Source of the DNA: Synergistes sp. | GTDB taxonomy: Bacteria; Synergistota; Synergistia; Synergistales; Synergistaceae | DNA: 56,822 nucleotides | Direction of reading: 5' to 3' | Assembly: GCA_017537925.1 (NCBI GenBank) | Contig: JAFYJW010000032.1 | Coordinates: 1-56,822 of the forward strand | Shown here: positions 45,445 to 54,061 of the stretch, piece by piece | Position numbering within the stretch: the first letter of the stretch is position 1 | Layout of the letters: every line of letters starts with the position of its first letter | Position numbers and translations under genes: made by a program | The notes under the pieces: generated by a model | The model's input: the letters and a program-made list of their open reading frames with translations, nothing else | Database searches by the model: none | What the model was told of the DNA's origin: nothing

Positions 45445-46725
45445 ATGAAGCAGCTGTCGCTGTTAAAAACGCGGCGTTTCCTGCCGCTTTTCATAACGCA
45501 GTTTGCCAGCGCTTTCAACGACAATCTTTTCAAAAACGCGATAGTAACGCTCATCACGTTCCGCCTTGCGGAAGAACACGGCTTTGATTCCGGCGTGGTA
45601 ATAACGCTCGTCTTCGGAGTATACATATTTCCTTACATACCCTTTTCGTCGCTTGCCGGGCAGCTGGCCGACAAATATGAAAAATCCGCTCTTATATGCA
45701 GAATCAGGATAGCGGAGCTGCTGATATCGTGCGGCGCCGCGGCCGCCCTTATCTTTGAGGATCTCTGGTGGCTCGTGATACTTCTTTTTCTGCTCAGTAC
45801 GAAATCGGCCTTCTTCGGACCTCTTAAATTCAGCATACTTCCGCAGCACCTGAAGGAAGAGGAGCTCGTCGCGGGCAACGGTCTGGTAAGCGCCGGGACA
45901 AACATCGCGATAATTACAGGCACTCTCTTCGGCGGCCTCTTCATAATGTCCCCATACGGAAGCCTTAAGGTATCGGCGGGCATAATAGGCGTAGCGGCTG
46001 CCGGATATATTTCTGCGCGTTTCATACCGCGGGCGGATTCCGCCGCGCCCGGTCTTGCCGTCGACAAAAACATTTTCCGCTCCACGGCAGCCATGCTCTC
46101 TTACCCGCTCTCCGACAGAAAAATATTCCTTTCTATGCTCGGCATATGCTGGTTTTATTTCCTCGGGTCCGTTTTTCTTGCGCAGCTTCCTTCCTTTACA
46201 AAGTTCTCGATGGGGGGGAACGAGCAGGTATCCACATTCTTTCTCGTGGTCTTCTCGCTCGGAGTGGGCGCCGGTTCGGTGCTGTGCAACAAGCTGCTGC
46301 ACGGGCGCGTGAGCGGCAGGTATCTTTCGCTGAGCCTTGCCGGGGTCAGCGTATTCACGTTCCTGCTTTACATCATCAGTATGAAGACGCCGCACGGCGG
46401 CAGCCTTGCGCCTTTTTCCGGCTTCATCTCGCGTCCGCAGGCTCTCGGCGTGACTTTTTCGATGTTTATGGTGGCGGCGGGCGGAGGACTGTACAGCGTC
46501 CCTGTCTATGCGATACTGCAGAAAGTGACGCCGTCCGCCTATATGTCGCGCGTGATAGCGTCGCTCAATGTGATGACGTCCTTTGCCATGGTTGCAGCGG
46601 CCGGGATGTCGGCCGCTATGCTTGCGCTCGGGACCGGCGTGAACGCGGTATTCCTCGCACTCGCGGCGCTCAACGTATTTGCGATACCGCTTGCGGAAAG
46701 GATAAGAAAAGAAAATGATGAATGA
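45445..46725 (+). CDS. MFS transporter of the lysophospholipid transporter (LplT) type
   Basis: A 426-residue, 12-helix MFS protein. Its N-terminus (RFLPLFITQFASAFNDNLFK) and the GPLKFSILPQHLKEEELVAGN block near 134-154 match LplT and the transporter half of Aas-like fusions. LplT flips lysophospholipids inward, where they are re-acylated. Phosphoglycerol transferases consume phosphatidylglycerol, so a lipid-recycling transporter next to them is plausible (inference). No acyltransferase domain is fused. The gene lies 11 nt after the GT2 gene and overlaps the next gene. Confidence 0.85.
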   Translation: MKQLSLLKTRRFLPLFITQFASAFNDNLFKNAIVTLITFRLAEEHGFDSGVVITLVFGVYIFPYIPFSSLAGQLADKYEKSALICRIRIAELLISCGAAAALIFEDLWWLVILLFLLSTKSAFFGPLKFSILPQHLKEEELVAGNGLVSAGTNIAIITGTLFGGLFIMSPYGSLKVSAGIIGVAAAGYISARFIPRADSAAPGLAVDKNIFRSTAAMLSYPLSDRKIFLSMLGICWFYFLGSVFLAQLPSFTKFSMGGNEQVSTFFLVVFSLGVGAGSVLCNKLLHGRVSGRYLSLSLAGVSVFTFLLYIISMKTPHGGSLAPFSGFISRPQALGVTFSMFMVAAGGGLYSVPVYAILQKVTPSAYMSRVIASLNVMTSFAMVAAAGMSAAMLALGTGVNAVFLALAALNVFAIPLAERIRKENDE

Positions 46726-47359
46726 GAGCGAACTGAGAAAAGAGATCATAAGGACCGCGCTTGACATGCACACGGGCGGTCTCGTACAGGGCACGGGAGG
46801 AAACTTCAGCGTGCGCTGCGCCGAAGGCTTCATCATCACTCCGTCTGGCATGGACTACGCGCTGCTTGAGCCGGAGGATCTGCCAAAGCTTTCCCTTGAC
46901 TGCACCGTCATCGAAGGCAGAAGAACGCCTTCGGTAGAAAGCGCGCTTCACGCCGCCGTATACCGCAGGCGTCCGGACGTAAACGCGGTCGCGCACACGC
47001 ATTCGCTCTATGCGACCGCGGCGTCGGCCCTGAGAGCCCCCCTTCCATGTCTGACGGACAATCAGGCGGTAATGTTCGGAGGAGACGTTTCCGCGGCGCC
47101 TCACGCGCCGATAGGGACGCCCGAGCTTGCGGAAAACGTTTCCCGCGCGCTCGCGGGGGGCGCAGCAGTGCTTATGGCAAACCACGGCGCTCTGTGCGTC
47201 GGGAGGGATTTGCGGCAGGCGGCGGAGCGGTGCCGCATGCTTGAGATATTCGCGAAGATATTTTTCACTGCCTCATCGGCGGGAGGATGGACCGCGCTGA
47301 GCGGTGAAGAGGCGGCGAAAGAAGCCGCCGATATCGCCGCGCGTTACGGACAGAAATGA
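46715..47359 (+). CDS. Class II aldolase/adducin-family protein
   Basis: A 214-residue zinc-dependent class II aldolase domain, like L-fuculose-1-phosphate or L-ribulose-5-phosphate enzymes. Glu72 (TPSVESALHA), the HTH pair in AVAHTHSLYA (about 92-94) and the later His in MANHGAL (about 155) would bind zinc and catalyse. It overlaps the MFS gene by 11 nt; either of two adjacent ATGs (46715, 46718) may be used. The substrate is not clear: fuculose-, rhamnulose- or ribulose-phosphate type, or methylthioribulose-phosphate dehydratase. It is the last gene of the plus-strand run. Confidence 0.82.
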   Translation: MMNESELRKEIIRTALDMHTGGLVQGTGGNFSVRCAEGFIITPSGMDYALLEPEDLPKLSLDCTVIEGRRTPSVESALHAAVYRRRPDVNAVAHTHSLYATAASALRAPLPCLTDNQAVMFGGDVSAAPHAPIGTPELAENVSRALAGGAAVLMANHGALCVGRDLRQAAERCRMLEIFAKIFFTASSAGGWTALSGEEAAKEAADIAARYGQK

Positions 47360-47384
47360 CTCTTGCCGCGGGTGCCGGGAGAAT

Positions 47385-47422
47385 AAAAAAACAGGCCGGC
47401 TTCATCAGCGGTCTGTTTTTTA
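47385..47422. terminator. Bidirectional rho-independent terminator
   Basis: AAAAAACAGGCCG pairs with CGGTCTGTTTTTT (one G-U), loop about 10 nt. It serves the aldolase gene on the plus strand and the ferredoxin gene on the minus strand. Confidence 0.88.
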
Positions 47423-47443
47423 TATTCCGTTTGAAGTACGAGC

Positions 47444-47617
47444 TTACAGCGAAATAGCGCTCACCGGGCAGGTGGCCGCGCAGGCGCCGCACTCTACGCA
47501 GGTATCGGCGTCGACCGAAGCCTTGCCGTCGTTTACGGAAATAGCGGAAACGGGGCATACGCCGACGCAGGCTTCGCAGCCCACGCATACTGACTGATCA
47601 ACTGTTGCCTTTGCCAT
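47444..47617 (-). CDS. 2x[4Fe-4S] ferredoxin
   Basis: A 57-residue bacterial-type ferredoxin. Two motifs CxxCxxCxxxCP (CVGCEACVGVCPVSAI at about 11-26 and CVECGACAATCPVSAI at about 41-56) each bind one cubane cluster with ligands swapped between halves. It is a cytoplasmic low-potential electron carrier. AAGGAGG lies 9 nt before the ATG. The gene is monocistronic, between a good promoter and a bidirectional terminator. Its near-perfect internal duplication is typical of clostridial-type ferredoxins. It likely serves oxidoreductases of amino-acid fermentation encoded elsewhere. Confidence 0.95.
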   Translation of the reverse strand: MAKATVDQSVCVGCEACVGVCPVSAISVNDGKASVDADTCVECGACAATCPVSAISL

Positions 47618-47680
47618 GGTAAGATGTCCTCCTTAATATTTTCTGTATATTGCACCGGGATATATCCCTCTCAACGGAGT

Positions 47681-47709
47681 ATTGTATCGTGAAAACTTAC
47701 GGCTTTCAA
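47681..47709 (-). promoter_or_regulatory. Promoter of the ferredoxin gene
   Basis: Minus-strand TTGAAA (47704-47709) and TACAAT (47681-47686) are 17 nt apart, about 65 nt before the start codon. Confidence 0.75.
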
Positions 47710-47839
47710 CTGTTATTTTCTGAATAAAAGTAAACATAATAATGCGTGCGGCGGAAGAGCTCTTCAAATATTTTTTATATTATGCACATTCAAGGCCGTA
47801 TATTTAATGTAATTCGCACAACAATATATATATTTATAC

Positions 47840-47868
47840 TGGACAAAACAATATTGATGCAATAGAAT
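47840..47868 (+). promoter_or_regulatory. Promoter of the NhaC gene
   Basis: TGGACA (47840-47845) and TAGAAT (47863-47868) are 17 nt apart. The resulting leader is about 155 nt. It holds a weak GCAG/CTGC hairpin followed by T7 near 47887-47909, and a possible GGTG...CACC pairing near 47950-47994, so leader control is possible but unproven. Confidence 0.65.
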
Positions 47869-48031
47869 AAAACTTGGTGAAAAAGCAGCTAAGCCTGCGT
47901 TTTTTTGCTGTTTTTATCATTTTTTCATTATTATATGCCGCCGGGAGGTGTTGCGCAAAATAAAGTCAGGCGTCTGTCGTCATTTTTGTCACCGGTAATT
48001 TTTATATATCCTAAAAGGAGAGTGGAAATTT

Positions 48032-49585
48032 ATGAGTAATGAAACAGCTCGGGAGCCGAAGAAACCCTCATTGCTGCTTTCGATCGCCGTCTTTCTCGTA
48101 GTTGCCGTGCTTATCGGCATGGCGGTGCTCAAGTGGGAAACAGATATCCATATCGTCCTCATATTCGGCGCGCTTCTTGCCGGCAGCATCGGTGTTTTCT
48201 ATCTGGGGAACCCATATTCAAAAGTTGAAAAAGGCGTTATAGACGGTATCATGGTCGGCATGCAGGCATGCCTCATCCTTTACACGGTCGGACCGCTGAT
48301 CGGTACCTGGATCTGCAGCGGAGTCGTGCCGAGCATGATCTGCTACGGACTTTCCATACTTTCCCCGTCAATATTCCTGTTCGCGACACTTCTTATTTGC
48401 TCCATAGTATCGCTCTCGACAGGTACTTCATGGGGAACGGCCGGAACGATAGGCATCGCGATCCTCGGCATAGCCAAGGGGCTGGGGATACCGGCTCCTC
48501 TCACCGCCGGTATCATCATCTGCGGCGGCTATTTCGGCGACAAGATGTCTCCTCTTTCCGACACGACGAACCTGGCCCCGGCAGTTGCGGGTACAGACCT
48601 TTTCCAGCATATACGCGCCATGTGCTGGACGTCGGGACCGACATACTGCATAGTTGTCGTTATCACTCTTGTGCTCGGCTTCCGCTATGCCGGCGGACAG
48701 CTTGACTACAGCAAAATAGAAGCTATACAGACGCTGCTCAGGGCTGAATTCTGGATCAACCCGATCACTCTCATCGCTCCTATAGCGGTCATAGCCCTCT
48801 CCGCGATGCGCAAGCCGGCTATACCCGCCCTGTGGGTCGGCGTAGTGATCGCCGTTATTTTCGCGCTCGTACAGGGCAACAGCTTCGGAGATCTGCTCGG
48901 CATCATGCAGGACGGCTACTCGCCGGCACTCTCCGCCGAGATCGCTGAAGCAGCGGAAGACGCAGAAGCACTGGCCAAGATACTCGGCGACAACAACATA
49001 GCGCTTGAAGCCGGCGTCGTGGCGGAAGCGGCAAAAGACATCGTCTCGCTTATGGAACGCGGCGGTCTGCAGTCGATGAACTGGACGATCTCCCTTATCC
49101 TCTGCGCTTTCTCCTTCGGCTGCACGATGGAAGCCTGCGGCTTCCTGAAAGTCATGCTCGACGCGATAATGAAGCCCGTCAAGTCCGTAGCCGGCCTTGT
49201 CGTCGCCGTTATAGCGTCCTGCCTTATCTGCGATATCTTCCTCGGCGACCAGTACCTCTCCATAGCGATGCCCGGTACGATGTTCAAGAGCGAGTTCGAC
49301 AGAGTCGGACTGCACCCGAGAATGCTCTCCCGCTCGCTGGAAGACTGCGGTACGCTCGTCTCGGTCCTTATCCCGTGGAACACCTGCGGCGCCTACCACA
49401 CCAGCGTCCTCGGAGTACCGACAGCCCAGTATCTGCCGTATGCGTTCTTTAACTATCTGAACCCGATCATAGCCATCCTGATGACTTCCCTCGGATTCGG
49501 CATATTCTGGCGCGGCAAGGACGGCGAACCGGTCCGCGGCGGCAAGAGACGCCCTGCGGAACTCGGCGAGGAGATTCCGTTTTAA
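48032..49585 (+). CDS. NhaC-family Na+/H+ antiporter
   Basis: A 517-residue antiporter with about twelve transmembrane helices. Family motifs include STGTSWGTAGTIG (about 130-142), GGYFGDKMSPLSDTTNLAP (about 166-184) and, near the end, LGDQYLSIAMPG and IPWNTCGAYH. Between two helices (about 292-340) it carries an acidic, alanine-rich helical loop (EIAEAAEDAEALAKIL...) that looks like an insertion. It exchanges Na+ for protons at the inner membrane. The methylmalonyl-CoA decarboxylase genes nearby probably export Na+, so the antiporter may couple sodium and proton gradients (inference). Confidence 0.88.
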   Translation: MSNETAREPKKPSLLLSIAVFLVVAVLIGMAVLKWETDIHIVLIFGALLAGSIGVFYLGNPYSKVEKGVIDGIMVGMQACLILYTVGPLIGTWICSGVVPSMICYGLSILSPSIFLFATLLICSIVSLSTGTSWGTAGTIGIAILGIAKGLGIPAPLTAGIIICGGYFGDKMSPLSDTTNLAPAVAGTDLFQHIRAMCWTSGPTYCIVVVITLVLGFRYAGGQLDYSKIEAIQTLLRAEFWINPITLIAPIAVIALSAMRKPAIPALWVGVVIAVIFALVQGNSFGDLLGIMQDGYSPALSAEIAEAAEDAEALAKILGDNNIALEAGVVAEAAKDIVSLMERGGLQSMNWTISLILCAFSFGCTMEACGFLKVMLDAIMKPVKSVAGLVVAVIASCLICDIFLGDQYLSIAMPGTMFKSEFDRVGLHPRMLSRSLEDCGTLVSVLIPWNTCGAYHTSVLGVPTAQYLPYAFFNYLNPIIAILMTSLGFGIFWRGKDGEPVRGGKRRPAELGEEIPF

Positions 49586-49612
49586 CGCGATCGGCTGAGG
49601 AAAGCGTAAATA

Positions 49613-50077
49613 TTGAAAGAGCAGCTTGAACCTTTAGAGAGCCTGATCTCTTCCTCATCGGCAAGAGAAGCCGGGAAATGGAAATCCGCCGCATTCGCCG
49701 CGATAGCGGCCTATCTGCTGCTTACCGGCGCATGGCAGCTCACAAAGGGCAATTACGGTCAGAAGGCATGGCTGAATCTCTTCTTGGGATTCTGCAGCAT
49801 AATGGTGATAAGGTACGAAAAACGTATCTATATCTCCGAACTTGGCCTGGTCAAGGAGACGCATACATGGTTTTCGCACCACCGCGAGATACTTCTGTGG
49901 AAAGATATACGCTCCATCACGCTGCAGACCAAAGGAGACCGTCTGATGCTCTTCGCTGAAAGAGACGTGACCGGCTGGAAGCTGCTGTTCGGCAAAAGCG
50001 ATCTGCCCAGGCTGAAAGAAATAATCAGGCAGTACGCTCCGAAGCTCAAAGTCACTGAAATTAACCCCCGCTTCTGA
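49613..50077 (+). CDS. Small membrane protein with a PH-like (YcxB-type) C-terminal domain
   Basis: A 154-residue protein I cannot assign. Two hydrophobic segments (about 22-40 and 52-67) are followed by a soluble half whose strand-rich pattern (KRIYISELGLVKETHTW...LLWKDIRSITLQTKGDRLMLF) looks like bacterial PH-like domains. It starts at TTG with GAGGAAAG 8 nt upstream, only 27 nt after the antiporter stop, so it is co-transcribed with it. A regulatory or accessory role to the antiporter is possible but not shown. Confidence 0.68.
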   Translation: MKEQLEPLESLISSSSAREAGKWKSAAFAAIAAYLLLTGAWQLTKGNYGQKAWLNLFLGFCSIMVIRYEKRIYISELGLVKETHTWFSHHREILLWKDIRSITLQTKGDRLMLFAERDVTGWKLLFGKSDLPRLKEIIRQYAPKLKVTEINPRF

Positions 50078-50092
50078 GGCCGGGGTAAGACG

Positions 50093-50141
50093 AAAAAAAA
50101 CGCCCCCGTTATGGCTCATGCCAAACGGCGGGCGTTTTTTT
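50093..50141. terminator. Bidirectional rho-independent terminator
   Basis: AAAAAAACGCCC plus CGTT pairs with AACGG plus GGGCGTTTTTTT. It ends the antiporter operon on the plus strand and the flavodiiron operon on the minus strand. Confidence 0.9.
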
Positions 50142-50162
50142 ATGCATCCCGCAGCGGTGATC

Positions 50163-50891
50163 TCAGCGAAGCTGCTGCTTTGAAAGGGAGCGATTCCCTG
50201 CGTCGTACGGTATCTCGAACTCGGGACTGCCGAAGGCACCCGGCGCCACTTCGTACTTATCGAAGCAGATCACTATATTGCCGCTGCCGTTTATATAAAA
50301 ATTATGATCCGGTCTGATGGCGTCAAAGCCGCCGGGTTCCGGGGCTATCTGATAATGCGCGTCTTCGCTCTTATTGGCCGCGCGCATCTGTTTTTTTACG
50401 CTGCCGCTTATTTCGCCGACATAATCGTAACCGGGGGAAAAGAGGTCCTTAAGCTCGATAAGAGATCCGCTCTTCTTGTCAAAGCAGTAGAACCTGTGAT
50501 TTTCGGAAGACGATCCGGCCGCTTCCGTCCGGAATATGTCAAACGCGAAAAATTTATCGTTGTCTGTTTTTACGGCGGAACCGAGCGTTACGGCCAGATG
50601 CCCGTGGGGACGCGAGCTGTCTTTAAAAGCGGAAGATACTTCCTGTTCGTATTCTTTCACGGCTCTGCGCGCAAGCGCGGCAAGCTCCGCGTTGAGAGCG
50701 CCGATCACACGGCCGGAGGCTGGTCCGCTTATGTAAAACGTCGCGATCTCCGCGGAAAAGTCATGGAGGTCCGACCTGTATACCCCGAGCGTATGCAGAC
50801 TGAAAGCGGCCTCTTCCGCCGCCGCCGCGCCCGCAAAACAGATCAGCGCCGCGGCGGAAAGAGCCGCGGCTTTTTTAGCGGCGTGAATCAT
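50163..50891 (-). CDS. Exported DUF3298/RsiV-like protein
   Basis: A 242-residue protein. The signal peptide (KKAAALSAAALICFAGAAAA) has cleavage near residue 25. The remainder looks like the extracytoplasmic DUF4163-DUF3298 arrangement known from RsiV: LKDLFSPGYDYVGEISGSV and, later, NFYINGSGNIVICFDKYEVAPGAFGSPEF. In RsiV this domain binds lysozyme, but here no anti-sigma segment or transmembrane anchor is seen, so it is a free exported form. Its ATG overlaps the stop of the flavodiiron gene by 4 nt, an unexpected pairing of a cytoplasmic oxygen-detoxifying enzyme with an exported protein. Confidence 0.75.
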   Translation of the reverse strand: MIHAAKKAAALSAAALICFAGAAAAEEAAFSLHTLGVYRSDLHDFSAEIATFYISGPASGRVIGALNAELAALARRAVKEYEQEVSSAFKDSSRPHGHLAVTLGSAVKTDNDKFFAFDIFRTEAAGSSSENHRFYCFDKKSGSLIELKDLFSPGYDYVGEISGSVKKQMRAANKSEDAHYQIAPEPGGFDAIRPDHNFYINGSGNIVICFDKYEVAPGAFGSPEFEIPYDAGNRSLSKQQLR

Positions 50892-52096
50892 TTTCCGCTT
50901 TCACGGATAGCTTTTGCCATATTGGCGCCAAGCTCGCGGCAGAGCGCAAGATCTTCTTCCGTCGGGGAGGACTTGACTTCCACTGTCGGTGTGACAAGCT
51001 GCCAGTCGCCGCCCTGCTCCGCAAAGAGCTGAAGTTCTGCAAGAGCTCCCTTGCTCCAGCTGTATGAGCCGCAGATGCCGAGCACGCGGTTCTTCATCAT
51101 CTTGTTTTTCAAAGCGCGGCAGAGCGCGGCCACCGGCGGGTAGAGCTCCGTGTTGTAGGTGCAGCTCCCGAGCACGAGGCCGCGGTACTTCCATATGTCG
51201 CGCACGATGCAGGAAAGATTCGAACGGGATGCGTCATGGACGATAACATCCTTAATGCCGGCTTCTGCAGCCGCCCTCGCTATCGTGTCGGTCATGAACT
51301 TGGTGTTGCCGTACATGGAACCGTAGACGACGACTATTCCTTCCTCCGTCCTGTGGCTGCTCCATTTGTCGTAGAGGTCGACGATGTGCCACGGGTCGGT
51401 GCGGAGGATCGGCCCGTGCGAGGGGCAGATGATCTTGAGGTCGAGAGTGCGGACCTTGGCGATCGCCTTCTGCGTCGGCGCCGAGTAGCGCCCTACGATG
51501 TTCGCAAAATAGCGCAACGTCTCATCTTCATAAAGGGACATATCGAGCTCGTCGTCGAATATCCCTCCTTCAAGCGCGCAGAAGCCGCCGAAAGCGTCTG
51601 TTGAGAAGAGTACCTTTTCTGTCGTATCGTATGTGACCATGCTCTCCGGCCAGTGGACCATCGGAATCGCAGCAAAGGTCAGCTTATGCCGTCCTAAATC
51701 AAGCACGTCGCCCTCTTTGACCTCGACCATACCGTCAGTGACGCCGTAGAAGGCCTTTATCATTTCTATCGTCTTTTTGTTTCCGACTATCTTCATCCCG
51801 GGAAAGAATTTGCGCAGAATGCTTATCGAACCGGAATGATCAGGCTCCATGTGGTTTACGATCAGATAGTCCACTCCGCGCCCTTCGGGCATTATCGACA
51901 TGAGCCTCTCCACATAGGCCGAGAGCTTGTCTGACTTTATCGTATCTATCAGCGCGCACTTTTCATCATTGATAAAATACGCGTTGTAGGCCACTCCTCT
52001 GGGAAGGCTCCACAGCCCTTCGAAGAGATCCGTTTCCCTGTCGTTGCCTCCGATCCAATATATCGTATCGGTAACTTTGACCGCCTGCTGCATCAT
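50888..52096 (-). CDS. Flavodiiron protein (A-type flavoprotein, FprA-like)
   Basis: A 402-residue cytoplasmic enzyme reducing O2 to water and/or NO to N2O. The metallo-beta-lactamase-like half holds the complete diiron ligand set: His82, Glu84, Asp86, His87 (NHMEPDH), His148, Asp167 and His227. The flavodoxin half begins IVVVYGSMYGNT at about 257 and binds FMN. No rubredoxin domain is fused, so electrons come from a separate rubredoxin or similar donor. AAGGAGG precedes the tandem ATGs. It protects an anaerobe against oxygen or nitrosative stress. Confidence 0.95.
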   Translation of the reverse strand: MMQQAVKVTDTIYWIGGNDRETDLFEGLWSLPRGVAYNAYFINDEKCALIDTIKSDKLSAYVERLMSIMPEGRGVDYLIVNHMEPDHSGSISILRKFFPGMKIVGNKKTIEMIKAFYGVTDGMVEVKEGDVLDLGRHKLTFAAIPMVHWPESMVTYDTTEKVLFSTDAFGGFCALEGGIFDDELDMSLYEDETLRYFANIVGRYSAPTQKAIAKVRTLDLKIICPSHGPILRTDPWHIVDLYDKWSSHRTEEGIVVVYGSMYGNTKFMTDTIARAAAEAGIKDVIVHDASRSNLSCIVRDIWKYRGLVLGSCTYNTELYPPVAALCRALKNKMMKNRVLGICGSYSWSKGALAELQLFAEQGGDWQLVTPTVEVKSSPTEEDLALCRELGANMAKAIRESGK

Positions 52097-52139
52097 TGTA
52101 ACGTACCTCCTTAATTATTCTGCTCAAAGCCGATAAATT

Positions 52140-52159
52140 ATTATATATCAACAGATATA
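52140..52159 (-). promoter_or_regulatory. Candidate promoter/operator of the flavodiiron gene
   Basis: A minus-strand TATAAT (52140-52145) is overlapped by a 6-4-6 inverted repeat TATATC-AACA-GATATA (52144-52159). The -35 is weak, as expected for a regulated promoter. The assignment is tentative. Confidence 0.4.
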
Positions 52160-52282
52160 CCTCTGTCCGAAAAATCATTGTCGGTAATGAATTTAGAATA
52201 GAAACTTGTCAGAAATCAGTGCTCAAATGTTGCAATTTGACAGCAATTAAGCAATAATAAGACCGTGTGGTTTTTTGCGATA

Positions 52283-52319
52283 TTGACCCGTGTGCAGGTG
52301 ACTGTTGTCACCCGGTCAA
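52283..52319 (+). promoter_or_regulatory. Stem-loop in the leader of the methylmalonyl-CoA mutase gene
   Basis: TTGACC (52283-52288) pairs with GGTCAA (52314-52319), and inside it GGTGAC-TGTT-GTCACC (52297-52312) is perfect. It ends 18 nt before the ribosome-binding site. A likely promoter lies upstream (TTGCAA-17-AATAAT, ending near 52258). It could be an RNA switch or an operator. Confidence 0.45.
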
Positions 52320-52350
52320 ATTTGTATGTTTCGCGAGGAGGCGGAGTAAT

Positions 52351-54030
52351 TTGTTCGAACAAACACAGCTCCAGGAAGTAGCTGAAGGTAAAAAGGCCTA
52401 TGAGGCGGCAGTAGCCAAAGCGCTTGTAAAAGGGCCCGAGAGGAAGGAAAACTTCACGACAGGCGGCGGTATCCCTCTTAAGAGGACATATACCCCCGAA
52501 GATGTCAACGACGTCGACTACAGCAAGGATCTGGGATTCCCCGGCGCATATCCCTACACCAGAGGCGTCCAGCCGACGATGTACAGGGGCCGTTTCTGGA
52601 CGATGCGTCAGTATGCCGGCTTTGCGACGGCTGAAGACTCAAACAGACGTTACCGTTATCTGCTGAGCCAGGGAACGACCGGTCTTTCGGTAGCATTCGA
52701 CCTTCCTACGCAGATAGGCTATGACTCGGACGACCCGATGGCGGTCGGCGAGTGCGGCAAAGTCGGCGTAGCCGTCGACAGCCTTGCGGACGCTGAGATT
52801 CTTTTCGGCGGCATTCCTCTCGACAAGGTCTCCACATCGATGACGATAAACGCTCCCGCGTCAGTACTTCTTTCGATGTACATCGCGGTCGCGGAGAAAC
52901 AGGGAGTCCCGATGAATGCGCTTTCGGGAACCATTCAGAATGATATCCTGAAGGAATATATCGCTCGCGGAACATACATCTTCCCGCCAAAACCGTCGAT
53001 GCGTCTTATCACGGACATATTCAAGTTCTGCAGCGAAAATATCCCGAAATGGAACACGATATCCATATCCGGATATCATATCCGTGAAGCAGGCTCTACC
53101 GCCATCCAGGAAGTTGCCTTCACACTCGCGGACGGCATCGCCTACGTAGAAGCGGCCATGAAATCAGGGCAGGATCCGAACGTCTTCGGAAAACGCCTTT
53201 CATTCTTCTTCAACGCGCACAACGACTTCATCGAAGAAGTCGCGAAGTTCAGGGCCGCGCGCAAAGTATGGGCACGCATCATGAAAGATCGTTTCGGAGT
53301 CACCGAAAAGGGAGCCCAGACGCTCCGCTTCCACACCCAGACCGCAGGATGCACGCTCACCGCTCAGCAGGCGGAGAACAACATCGTGCGCGTCGCCATC
53401 CAGACGATGGCGGCGGTTTGCGGAGGCACTCAGTCGCTGCATACGAACAGCCTTGACGAAGCGCTGGCGCTGCCGACTGACAAGAGCGTCCGCATCGCTC
53501 TGCGCACACAGCAGATAGTTGCTTATGAATCCGGCGTGACAAACATCGTCGACCCGCTTGCCGGTTCCTATGCGGTGGAAGCTCTCACAAAGCAGATCGA
53601 AGAGGGCGCATGGGAATACATAAAGAAGATCGACGAACTCGGCGGAATGATGACGGCTATCGAAAAGGGCTATCCGCAGAAAAATATCCAGGACGCGGCC
53701 TATGACTATCAGAGATCTATAGAATCCGGAGACCGCATTATAGTTGGCGTCAACAAGTTCCAGATCGAAGAAGACATGTCCGAACGCAAACTCCTTAAGG
53801 TAGACGCCAGCGTCGGCGTAAACCAGATAAAGAAGCTGCGCGAGATGAAAGAAAAACGTGACGGCGTACGCGTCAAAACAACGCTCGACGCGGTACGCGA
53901 AGGCGCTAAGGGAGACGCGAACCTCATGCCGCTTATACTCGACGCGGTCCGCGCATACGCGACGGAAGGCGAGATCTGCGGCGTGCTTCGCGAAGTCTTC
54001 GGCGAATACAAAGAGAACGTGGTTCTTTAG
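52351..54030 (+). CDS. Methylmalonyl-CoA mutase, catalytic (large) subunit
   Basis: A 559-residue catalytic TIM-barrel part of the B12-dependent mutase interconverting succinyl-CoA and (R)-methylmalonyl-CoA. [22 protein letters not shown] (shorter blocks around 67-88), the Tyr and His of the active site ([10 protein letters not shown] and GYHIREAG), and [14 protein letters not shown] are conserved. The cobalamin-binding domain is absent and is encoded by the next gene, giving a split archaeal/anaerobe-type mutase. It starts at TTG with GGAGG 9 nt upstream. It is the first gene of the propionate-forming operon. Confidence 0.93.
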   Translation: MFEQTQLQEVAEGKKAYEAAVAKALVKGPERKENFTTGGGIPLKRTYTPEDVNDVDYSKDLGFPGAYPYTRGVQPTMYRGRFWTMRQYAGFATAEDSNRRYRYLLSQGTTGLSVAFDLPTQIGYDSDDPMAVGECGKVGVAVDSLADAEILFGGIPLDKVSTSMTINAPASVLLSMYIAVAEKQGVPMNALSGTIQNDILKEYIARGTYIFPPKPSMRLITDIFKFCSENIPKWNTISISGYHIREAGSTAIQEVAFTLADGIAYVEAAMKSGQDPNVFGKRLSFFFNAHNDFIEEVAKFRAARKVWARIMKDRFGVTEKGAQTLRFHTQTAGCTLTAQQAENNIVRVAIQTMAAVCGGTQSLHTNSLDEALALPTDKSVRIALRTQQIVAYESGVTNIVDPLAGSYAVEALTKQIEEGAWEYIKKIDELGGMMTAIEKGYPQKNIQDAAYDYQRSIESGDRIIVGVNKFQIEEDMSERKLLKVDASVGVNQIKKLREMKEKRDGVRVKTTLDAVREGAKGDANLMPLILDAVRAYATEGEICGVLREVFGEYKENVVL

Positions 54031-54061
54031 AATCGCGGCTGCTTTCAAGGAGGAATAGACA

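Noticed and set aside
43808-46851. Long open frames on the strand opposite the phosphoglycerol transferase, GT2 and MFS genes
   Set aside because: They lack ribosome-binding sites and recognisable domains and lie fully antisense to well-supported genes. They result from codon bias.
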